Assembly: GCF_023343835.1 (NCBI RefSeq)
Contig: NC_064439.1
Location: 19,415,433-19,479,432 of the forward strand
Length of the DNA stretch: 64,000 nt
Source of the DNA: Lagopus muta
Lineage: Eukaryota; Chordata; Aves; Galliformes; Phasianidae
Direction of reading: 5' to 3'
The notes under the pieces are model-generated. The model saw nothing but the letters and a program-made list of their open reading frames with translations, was not told the origin of the DNA and ran no database searches. This document shows, piece by piece, positions 13,101-25,100 of the stretch. Within the stretch, counting starts at the first letter, position 1. Each line of letters starts with the position of its first letter. A program made the position numbers and the translations under genes.

Positions 13101-16100
13101 ATGCAGAGGAGATTTTTCCATCATATATAGACTGGCAACTTGCAGCAGGGAGTTCAATGGGCTGGGAGGTAGAGAAAGGGGCAGGTAGACCTCAGAGATA
13201 GCAGCTGCTCAAGTCTGCCACGTCAACGGTGAAACAGACGTATTAGCCGTTTGTTTAGGTGTTATAAAAACAGAGAGCTTTTTAGGGAGCTGGTAGCACA
13301 GAATTAGTTGCAATTGAGAAAGTCCTTACAGTGCTGAATTCAGAGTCAGAGAGAAGCAAGCTGCTTGCTTGTGCATGAGGAGAAGGAGGATGTCTGGCTG
13401 CCAAGCTGTCCTGCTTATTCTGCATTTTGTTTTTAAAATTGGTTCTTATAGTGCACATTAAGTAGAACTAGCTGCAATGATTAAAAGGAAACAAGGAAAC
13501 TAACCCTGTGGTGCTACAAGTTCTTACGCAGAGGTGCTGGCAGAACACCACCAAGCTCCAGCTGCCTCCAGGCCCTGCCATAGCAGACTAAACTCCCGTC
13601 ACCAGGAAGCAGCCCTGGGGAGCCCAGAAGTAATCCCAGAGCTGGAAATGACACCAGCTGGAGCATATTTCTAATGATCCTACTGTAATTTATGACTCTG
13701 TTGAATCAACTACTGAAATATTTTCATTTGCTAGACTAAGTCAGACAGATATCTGGAGTATCAGGAGGAAAGCCCAAAACCTGGCCACTTGCAGTTAGTT
13801 TCACAACCCTAAAGGCCAGAGAGAGCTAAAAGCAGCATCACAGAAAGGAAACGCTGCAGGGTGATAGAAAGGGTTGTCAGTGGGGAATAGATACTGTCAA
13901 AACCTGAATAAGATCTGGGGTCTCAGTGAATGTCTGAAGCACCTACACCTCTTCGCTGAAAAGCCAATGTGAAGGGAAAAGGCATACACATTCTTTAAGT
14001 CTCTTTTCCTTTATATCTCTCACTCTGTGAGATGAAACATGCCTGAGTGACTGTAGATGCTGAGAGAAGGAAGCACAGCCAGGTGCCAGCATACATGGCA
14101 AGGCAGCGGAAAAACTGGGAAGATCCATTCCAAACTTGCAAAAGCGTACAGCATGACATCTTGGGAACAGGAATGCAAAGGTATAACTGAACGCCTAACC
14201 ACGATGGCATTTGAAAGCATAAGAATTGCTGTACATATCTCTTCCTTAGCCTGGGGCTTTTAAGATCCAACTTTTAAACACAAACTACAGAGGCTGCACA
14301 TATGAAGGAGTACCAGGCATTGCTGAGTTCCAATTTGTGTAGAAAACGCCTTCACCAGTCTCCCACTTGAAGATTTCTTGCTCTTCTGTGTTGGAGAGAC
14401 CAATCCAGAAGCACTTCTCAGAGCTCAGACCAACAAAGCTGGTCAGGTAGGCTTGCTCATACCTGAAATGAGTTAGATGAAGATTAAACCTCCCTTAGCA
14501 CTTTCTCAGAATCCTAAACTACACAAGACTGGAAAGAATAAAGACTCCTTTAGATTTAATCTTTCAAGGAAATACTGGATTGAATATCAGAGGTGTTAGC
14601 TCTGAAAACATTGGAGACTGAGCTACATTGAAAAGCTGCTCTTTGTGGGACAGAAGCAACTATGGTCTTTTCTTCCAGAGTACTGGAAAGCATGAAATTA
14701 CAACATATTTCAACAGAAAAGACATACTGTATTTATTGAGTACTTCTCTCCAAGATGGGCATTCTTTTCTTCTGGTTTCACTTTCGTTTTTTTTTCCTCA
14801 AAAGGGTTCTCAACTATTTTATAAAATGCCAAGATTATTCCATCACAACTATAGTTTTTAGAATCTTTCATACCTGTCTTCTACAGTTGTTAAATAGCTA
14901 CCAATCCTTTCACAGGTTTTCACTGCTTCTGAAAATGTTACGGGTGCATGTCCAACTAGATAGCAATAAGAACCATGTCTTGTCCAGCCCTGTAAAGAAG
15001 AATGTGTGATAGTACACTTGCAAAAAATATGTGTTTTAGTGCTTGAATTCCACTGTATGCTCTAAATCTATGTCTTTTAATATAAAATAATGCAAAAATA
15101 TATCATTTGAAACCCAGCAGGCTCTTAATAATTGAGCTTAGTGAGCATGTAGAAAGATTTAATGCATATAAATCCCTCTCTTTGTCAACTAGTAAATCAT
15201 TATTTCTAACTCATGGGAAAGTCAGAGGCAGAGAATAAGTATACAGAAACGGTTGAACAAAATATTCCTTACTGAGAATCAAAGAGAATAGCCTTTTGTA
15301 ATGAAACACTCAAAATGTTTCTAGGCTAAAAGAACTGTAACTAAACTAATTTACTAATTTCACCCAACAGTTCACCTAAGAAAGTCTGACTGAAGAGGCA
15401 GCAGAAAAATTACTGGAAGATAAAATATTCAAAATTACAGCTGAATTCTGATTCCCTTTTCCTTACTAGCTCAAGGTGTGCTTGCTTCACCCAAGAAAAG
15501 TTAAAAATAATAATAATAATATCTGTGCTCAGTGTTTGGCATCTGCCTTGTTCCAGCAATGAACATCAGCTCTTCCCTGTGTAGGGTGATGGGAAATGCT
15601 ACCAAATATTGAGCAGTAGTAAACTGGAGAAATAAAAGAAACAGAGGAAAGCAGTATGATGAAAAACATATCCTAAAATTAAAATCAGTTCATACAAGTT
15701 CACTGAGCTGATTTGGCTTCATTAATATGGTCTACATCACATGGAGAAACATTTTCCAGTCTCTATTATGTATTTGATAACCACAGATGGTAGAACAAAA
15801 TAAGAAGTATGTACAGAACCACAAAATGACTTCTTCATGGGAAGTTTTTACAGATAACAGGGTTGACTCATTAACACACATGTCAAAATAACTTTGTTAA
15901 AAATAAGGCAACATAGTGAAAAATATACAATCTTGATTTACAATCACACTTTAGCAGGAACCTTAGCATCAAATGGAGCATGTGAAGAGAATGGATTTTT
16001 GTTAAGCAGATGTTGCTTCTGTTTTCGTCTTACCTTTGTACAAGCAGGATCAGTCTTCATTGTTCCTGAAACTCCCTGTAGTGGCCCTCTCCTGCAGATG

Positions 16101-19100
16101 TAGCCTAACTTCCTATCACAGGTACTGTCCGCCCAATATCCATCCTATATGCAGTTTGAGAAGAAGTGAAACATGGTCAGGCAGAATCAGTTTTCTTTGA
16201 ATTTTTTTTTTTTTTTTTTTTTTTTAAACAGTATTGCTTCAAAGGGAAAATAAGAATCTGTGTTCTCTGAATGAATTTCAAGTTCTTGCTTAAATGTGAG
16301 GTTATGTTAAATGTCACTGTCAGGCTGTTAAGGTTCACGTAGCATCTAACGCCCAACCTCAACCAGATACCAACATTTATCCCATTCTTCACCCCATTAT
16401 CGCAAATTTGACTTTAAATTCAATTTAGAACAAACATCCCTGACCATTCCCTGATCTAATGCATTCATAAAGTGATTAGAAATAAAAATTAGGCAGTACA
16501 GGTGTGATGATTTTACCTCCCCTGCCATGGCAACACAATCTTCTTGCCCATTGACTGCATGGGTTGGTTCTCCAGGCAACCATTTGGTATATGTCACAGG
16601 AGTCTCGTCACTCCACTCAAAATACATCTGAGTGCTGAAGTCATTCATTCCAAGCCAGAGCTCATCTATGGCTTCTAAAAACAGAAATCCACCTGCGTGA
16701 GCATGACAGTCTTATAGGAGAGGTTTTATGGAGATGAGCTGAAATATGAGTTCATCTAGATTAAAAAACAATGGAATTTATTTTAAGACCTAATGCTCAT
16801 TCTTCGCCCAAGAAGCCAAAATGTGAGATACCAGCAGGAAATGAGATCCCTTGGAGTATAATGGGCTTTTAATGATAAAGCTATCTGTAGCTACACTGTG
16901 TCTGAGGCAGACAATCAGTGCAAATACTGCAGGAGCTAGAGATGTTATTTCCTTCAAGTGTCTTCATGCTGTGAAAAACAAATGCAAATCAAACTGAAAA
17001 CTATGAAAAATAAAAGTGTTGAAGATTCCTCTTGTTTCTGTGGGTTTGTTGTTGTGGTTTGGGTTTTTTTCTTAGCTCTGTATCTGTGAGTTTCTGTGTA
17101 AATATTCATATAAAACAGATAAGAAACTTTTTAAAATTTATGATATAGTTTTCCATTTCTCCCAAACATCATCCCATAGAAATACTCACTATAACCAAGC
17201 TGAGACAGTATGAAGGCATGCTCTTCAGGGTTGTGGATACTGGCCAGATTGCCATTGCTCTCATTGCAGGACATTAAGGCATCTTTCCATGCCTTGAGCT
17301 CTCTATGAATCACGTAACAATGACCTGCATAGGGCAACCATCCTTCTGGGCATTTAACAGGTTCTGCATCCTCTCCAAAGAAAAACATATTTCACATTTT
17401 TAAATGATGTAAAATAGCCACAGCGACATTTTAAATCAACTAATTAATTAGGATGAAAACTTGTCAATTATAAATAAGCACTCTTTCTATTCATTCTTTC
17501 AATGTATAAGGTGTTTTAGATAGGACACTGTGCTTTTAAAGAAAATATCCTCTATTTAAATAAAAGAAGACAGTAAGTGAGACAGTGACAACTGGACTTC
17601 ATTTGTGTGAAATGTTCACTTGTAGGCAGGGAAACATTTTGAAAAAGCACACGTTTTCATACACATCCTAAGATGTTTTACACATTTCTCAAAGGTATTA
17701 CTACTGCAGCACAATAATTTTATCTGCACGTAATTTTCTGTAATAGGCCTCATTAAATAAATCACCAGAGGAGAAAAATGTAGGGGGAAGAGCATGGTAG
17801 AAAAGTGGTCTGTAAGAAGTTGATGTTAGTCATTTTTATAGGTCATGCGCAATCCCACCAAGAAGATGGCATGAGCCTACTGCTGTAGTATCACAGACTT
17901 CAATAGTAATGGTTTAGATCATTGCCTCTGGAATAATGAATATTAACATTAATTTAAAAATGTTTATGTGGTTGTTAGGTTCCAGGAACTTCTCCAATAT
18001 TTAAATATATTTGATTTAAGATATAAAACATGTTTAACCCATCTACTCAACAAAATTATACCTTTATCAAATTTGTTTTAGGTTGCTCGACATACCTAAT
18101 TGAAGACTGGAAGGACCCAGTGTGGAGTTTTCCTTTTTACAGATATAGCCAACTTTCTGCTCACACGGCCGGTTTTCCCATTTAGCATATATTCTGGGAT
18201 TTAGTACTGCACAGAGTTTCTCAGGTTCAGGAGAAGGGCTTCCTTCATAAAATTGAAAGCAAATTACTTTTAACATCCCAGCTGATGGAAAATTTGCAGC
18301 TAGTCCTCCCTCTCCTTTCACCCCAACTGTTTTATCAGCCTGTTCAAAGGTGTCAGTCATACACCCGTTAAGAAATACACTGCTTACAACCAGCTGCAGC
18401 ACAACTGATGTTCTTGTGCAGTCAGTAAACAGTGGGCAGAAGATTCTTGACACTGAGCGGTGGCCAGCAGCGTGAGAAAGGTGATAATTTCCCCCTATTC
18501 TGTCCCTATAAGGCCCCCATCTGGAGCATTACATCCAGGCCTGGGACCCCCGGTATAAGAAAGATGTGGAGCTTTTGGCACAGATCCAGAGGGGGTTATG
18601 AAGAAGATGATCAGAGGGCTGGAGCCTATGAAAAAAGGTTGAGTGAGCTGGCCTTGGAAAAGGTCTAGGGAAACCTCATTGCAACCTTCCAGTATTTGAA
18701 AGGAGCTTGCAAGCAGGAGAGAGAGACTTCACATGGTTTGATAGCAACAGCACAAGGGAGAGTGGCTTTAAACTGAAAGATGTGAGATTTAGGTTAGATA
18801 TTAGGAAGGTATTTTTTACTTAGAGCGTGATGAGACTGGCTCATCCAGAAAGCTGTGAGCACCCCATCCCATCCCCAGAGGTGCTCAATGCTGGGATGGT
18901 CAGGCCCCAGGCAGCCTGATCTGATAGTGTCAGCCCTGCCCATAGCAGGAGGTTGGGACTGGGAAAGCTCCGAAGTCCCGTTCCCCCCCCCCCAATGCAA
19001 GCCATTCTGCAAGTCTGTGACTGAAGTGATATCTGACCTGCTGCAGTAGTGATGCTGTACACAGATCATAGTTTCACAACCTATGAAACACTGGGAGCTC

Positions 19101-22100
19101 TGATACTCTGTTTTGTACCCAGTTTGAAGTAAAGACACAGTTACATTAACAGGACTACATGGTAACAAGCTTAAAGACCTCAGATACATTCATGAAATCA
19201 GAGAGCAAATTCTGAGCTAATTTTTTGGAGCAGAAACACAGTATGCCAGTGTCTTTTAAGAAAAGATATCCGGTAATGAATTTTGTAGATGTATAGAGAG
19301 AAGCGTGGGATGCTTGGCTCGAGAGCCAACTGTTCCTCTTCTCTGCAAGGCTTGAAGCGTTGCACTAGCTGAGCAGAAGGCCCTCTACTAGACTTACTGC
19401 TGGGCTTTCCTCACATCTGCCGTGCCAGACAAAACTAGAAGACACAAGGAACCTTTGAAAGGCCAGAATTAGAATATATGCACATTTATTCAGCATTTGC
19501 TTCAAATGTTACCATGACAATCATTAGGAGATCTTCAAAGATGAACTGCCAATGCTGTGAACTCTATTTACAGTCTCAAATTTTAAAGTGGAGAGAAGAA
19601 AGCAGAACAAGAGTAGAAGTTGAGGACTGAGCTCACTGACAGCTGAGTCCTTGCAGGCTAAGTGCCTGATAAACCTACAAGAGCTGGAAATGCAGACTGA
19701 CTTGAAGGCAGTCCTAGTATGCTACTGTAAGGACAGGAAATAGAAGATATAACTGCTTTAAAGTTATCTTGGATTGCACAAGACAGACAATGGTCACAAT
19801 CCAGCAATAAAAAAGGAATTGCCTATCCTTTTCCAAGGATCAGGACTCACCAAACACTGCAGAAAAAGCAATCTCAGAATAAAGATGCATCTCTTGTGGC
19901 TGCCAGCCCTTAAATGAGGTCAGGGAGGGGAGGACCTAGGGTGAATTGCTTCCACCTATGTTCCCAGGGCTGGCAACATCCCTTCACCAGGTGCTCTATC
20001 ACTGGTTCAGGCAGTGACCTAATGGTTCCCCTACAGCTTCCACACAGCTAGTGCTTTCCTAGACTTTCACTGCATGTGAAAGGACTGTAATTAATATACA
20101 TTCAACATTCTTTCAGGAAAGATTAATTCTAAAAACTGATTGGGAAAAAAACCAACAAAACAAGTGATTACTACCTGGTGCCCAGTTAATGTATCTGAAA
20201 GGAGTACCACCACTCCATTGCCACCCACTGTGGAGATTCAGACTGTTCAATCCAATCCAGAGAGGTGATCTGTTGCTGTCAATCAGATCTAGGGAACAAA
20301 AAGAACTGGAATTCTAATGACATTCACTATTAAATGTTCTGCAGTGTCAAATTTTGCAGGAGGACAATAAATACATGCTTAGAAGTTTCAAAGTTCAGTG
20401 CAGAATTTGTGCTTAAAAGTAATACATTCAGAGACTCCATTCTGCAGTTGACACGCAAAAGGCTAGGTTGCATATTACTTCATCTGAATTTAATGCTATT
20501 CCACTGTTATGCATAAACAGTAATCTTTAAAAACTAGAAGATTTAATTGCAGTTGTTCATATTTACTTCATAAGTTCATTTAAGTTCAGTGCAATTAATA
20601 CAGAGCCTTCTTCCTCCACAGTCTGGGCATGAAGAAAGTGTCTTTAGTTTTTCATTAGTGTTTTGTATAAAATTTGTGTGTAATTTTAAAAAATCTATTC
20701 CATTAGGTCTTCATGAAGAATACTGATTTCTTAACACAAAAACCATATACTTATTGCTCACTATAATAACTATCCTTTTGTAAGGCCCTTCTCTCAAACT
20801 GCTACATTAAAAAGTTTTCTGAGCTTGATCCAAGTCTTACTTAACTAAATGAAAATTCTTGTTATAAAAAAAAAAAAAAAGGAAATAATTTAAAACAAGA
20901 ATTCCACACCTTTTGTAAGTCTCACTTTTAAAAAACATAATTTACAGTAATTTTGATACTTCTCTGCCAGTCCAGTACAGATACTAATTTTACATTATCT
21001 ACTCATTGTAATGTGACCAAAGCACCAAAATATTTGCAATCAATCAAGAAGTCTTAAAACTCTTTTTACTATTTGATGCTCTTTTTACTGTTTTTTTTAT
21101 TCACCTCTCAGATACGTCTGTTCATGCATCTCTGTGACGCTTAATAACTCTGCGTTCTGCTGCTTGCAGCTCTGCCTTGCTTGGTGCCACGTGAGAGCTG
21201 ACTGGAAGTTTATCTGGTAGAAGGTTCCTGTCAAGGGATCCGTACTCCAAAATTTGTCATTGTCACTGCCTATGTGAGAAAAAGACGACTTAATACTGCA
21301 GCTTGTTAAAAACATCTTACAAAATGTTATAATAACATTTAACTACAAGATTTCTCATGAAATTTGAACATTTTGGGTAAATAAGCCTCAATTAAAAAAA
21401 AAAAAAAAAACCACATACCCTTCATGTACATACTTCATATACTCTTCGTTAAGTAAAAGGGGGTTTGCCACTGACATTAACAGAAGTGAGCTTTGATTCT
21501 TTAATTTTTCTGTCAAATCAAATCCAATACTCTTCAGGTTAAAAAAAAAAAGCTAAAGAAACCAATTAAAAAAAAAAAACAACAAAACTGGCTTGGTCAT
21601 TATCTGCTCTGAAAAACTTCTCAGCAGCTCATAAGCTATATCTGAATGAATTATTGGTTAAAATGTGACTGGAATGAAAGTATTTCCATCTATGGAAACT
21701 TTTCTCCTTAATTTATGCCATCATTAATTCCATTAAAAAAAAAAAAAAAGGCATGCTCTATTTCTACACTACATGTGTCATTTCAATTTAGAAATTGTTT
21801 TTTTTTGAGAGCTGCCTGTTAGCAAAACTTCTCCCTGAATATGCACTAATAGGTTGTACATTAGCATTTTCTTCTGTCAAGAAAAATGGATTTCTTCAAC
21901 CATTCTTCAGAAGAAACATTTTATTTATTTTCAGTTGTGCTTCTTGCTGGTTTTCTTCTATTCTGAGCATTCTTTTTTAATTCTAGACCCAAGTGTATTG
22001 ATTATACTGTCCAACAGTTATATAATGCCAACTTCTTCATGCATTTCCATTTATGTAGTAAGAATGTTTTGGGTTTTTTTTTTTGTTTGTTTGTTTTTTG

Positions 22101-25100
22101 TTTTTTTTTTTGTTGTTTTTTTTGTTTGTTTTTTTGTTTTTTTTTGAAGGCGCTGCATGCAAAATTACAACAGGAAATTATTTTCAGTACTGTCAGGGAA
22201 AAACACGGTGGTGGTTGGCAGTTGATAATGAATAGAATTGGATTTTTCCCATCTACCAAATGGCAAATGTGGGTCTATGGTAGAGCACCGCAGAATGAGG
22301 CAGCACTTTCAGTAACTACATATTTTAATGCCCTTCATTCTGCTTTCAGATGCCAATACATTTACTTACGGCTTTCAGTAGATCATGAGGCAGAACCCGG
22401 AGAAGTCATCAGTTAGGAAGCATGACAGGAGAAAGCTGTCAATGGCCATTCTAGGAAGATCTGTGAGACAGTTCTTCCTTTTTGCTTTTCAGAAAAAAAC
22501 CTGCCTCTTCCCATGAACTGTTTATCAATTTTGTGACACAGAACAGGAATGATGATATCGCAAGTAGCAATGAGACTGGGATAATTACGCTCTGAACAGC
22601 TTCTCAATTTTCAAACGCTTTAGCTAAATACAGCCACATCTAAAGCCTACTGGTCTTCTCCCAGCTGTTAGCTACTTAGTGACATACCCCAGCAATTCCA
22701 GCGTGACTTTTTTTTTTCCCCTGTAAGGAAGATTATGATATGGCATAGATATTTCTTAGTAAAATAATGCAACTACCATAGTTTTCCCTTCCATGTTAGT
22801 AACATTACCCCCATATTGCTATATTTACCTAATAGTGTTGCATTACAGCACCTACATCAGCATTTAGGACTTACTGCCAATGGGACAGAACCCATACAAG
22901 TGATCGATGTCAAAGTTGGGGGTCGTTGCGCACCACAGCAAGCCGTCCAACCGGCCAGCATCTGTGCACCCTGCATACCACTTCCCATTCAGCTGAAAAG
23001 GAAAGGTGCACGGAGCTCCATGGGAGTTTCCTAGCAGTGTAAATAGATCTACAGGGATAAAACAGAAATGATAGTATGAGTGAGAGAATCTCTACCCATC
23101 ACTACTCCCTAAAAATTTTGCAGAGAAAGTATTCCACATGTTATGTTAGTTATTTTAGTGTAACTGGACACCTACTGCTATCAGCAGTCTTTCACAAAAT
23201 CTCTGCATAGATCTTGCAATTTTCCATCATCTCATGAAATCACCATCTGTAACAACTGGAAATGAGACAATTTTGTACTATAAAAATTTTGTACTATAAA
23301 ATTTTGTCACATAAAATGCTATTTTTAGAAAATTATTTCATTCTTCAAATATGTTAATTTCCTGCCATTCCATATAAATTAGTCATGTATTAAAAAAAAA
23401 AAACAAAAAACAACAACATACAATTAATCATCTGAAACCTTGTGGAAGAACAGAATGGTAGTGTGTATGGGATTATTTATTTGCACTTACTATTGGAGAA
23501 TTAATCTTAAAAAGTTTTTTGTCTTTTATCCAACATTGTTAATAATATTTTACTAGTATTGAAAAAGAAAACCAACACATAAACTAGTATTTTAGTACCA
23601 GTCAAATAAATAAACTGAAATGCTTAGTTTAGAGCTAATAACAAAACATAAGCTAGATACTCATTTGTTTTGAAAGTAAATAAAAAACTGCAATTTTTTG
23701 CACATATACTGTCTCCTGTCTGAAGCCAAGTATCGTTATATCTCAGGATGGATGAATGTGACTTATGTGAACTGATTGTCTTCCAGTCCACCACTGCTTC
23801 AAGGGGAGCAGCTGCTGTTAGATTACCAGGAGCAGAAATAAAAGGTCCCTACCTGTGATGGCAAATGAACACAAGTCACTGTTAGGATTAATCTTCAAAC
23901 TTTACCTTTATAGCCTTGAGAACACAAGTCATCCATGGTTCCATAGATCTTCCATTTGTTCATTGTATCTGATCCTGAGTCCAATACAATATTATCTTTC
24001 TTTCTTTTACCAACACTGAGAAATAAGTTCTCTCCATGGATTACCAAGGTTGAGTTTCTGCAGCCCCATTTTTGGAATTCACTTTCTTTGTTGCAGGGAT
24101 ACAAAGAAATTTTAGCCTGATCTTGCTTGTAGCGCACTCCCAAACATTGTGCAAATGCCACACTCATCACCTGGTGGTCAGACACCCACCTGAATTTCTG
24201 TAATTCGCTGTTTTTTTTGCAAGCAGCTATTGTGACTGCATGAGAACTCTGAGCAATTAGGCACAGTTTACTATCCTCATTATACATTAAAAATATTTCA
24301 TTGTCTGTAAAAGAAAACAATAAGAATTAATGTGTAAAGAAATAGCAAGGGAACTTATGAGGAAAGGGGTATGTTCTGCTGCTGTTTCTACACTGGTCTC
24401 CTGACTCATGTCATATGACTTGGAGTTCTGAGTCACTTTTGCAAAAGTCGCACAGCGTTCTCAAGACGTTTTCTTCCAAGATAGAAAAATGCACGCAACT
24501 CATGTAAATACAGTACATGGGAACAAGAGAAAGTAAATAATATCATGACATTGTTTCCAAAATGTCATCATTATAATGGAATTTTCATAAGTATAATGGA
24601 TTTTATTTTTCCATATGCATCCTGAAATATATATGAAATATATATGCCTGTTGTGATTTCCAAAAGAAACCTCATGGAAGATTCAGAAGTTTGCCGTCAT
24701 TCTGTGCACAACGGACTTAAACCTTCTAACATACATGCCCAAATAATTGCATCTGTGTTAATTCAGTTAAAGAGTGAGCCTCTTGTCACACCTCCCTTCT
24801 TCAGCAATTGGCAAGATCTGCTACTTTTTCAGTATGAAGGACAGCGATTTGTAATCTTGCCCTGCTCTAGTATTCTCTTATTTATACATTTAACATTAGA
24901 AATCAATACAATTAAACATAATAAATCCCAAGCAAATTCTCACAAGAACAAACACTGAGCAGTGTATGGCAGTAAAAATGCTATACATGACTCTGTGTTT
25001 CTATGCTCTACTAGGTTAAGATAATGCACTAACACTAAACAAGATAGTTAATGCTCCCAAAGGATTATGGGCACCACAACTCGTGGGTCTTGCTGGTAAG

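Noticed and set aside
13943-14270. Overlapping open frames on both strands near 14.0-14.27 kb
   Set aside because: Mutual shadows within an intron, with no family similarity and no splice sites in phase with gene I.
18794-19189. 131-codon minus-strand and overlapping open frames
   Set aside because: They lie on a diverged CR1 fragment and are read from its antisense strand.
22039-22416. 125-codon plus-strand open frame rich in Phe and Cys
   Set aside because: It is a translation of a T-rich simple repeat, and the opposite strand gives a Lys/Gln run. No domain, no splice context.
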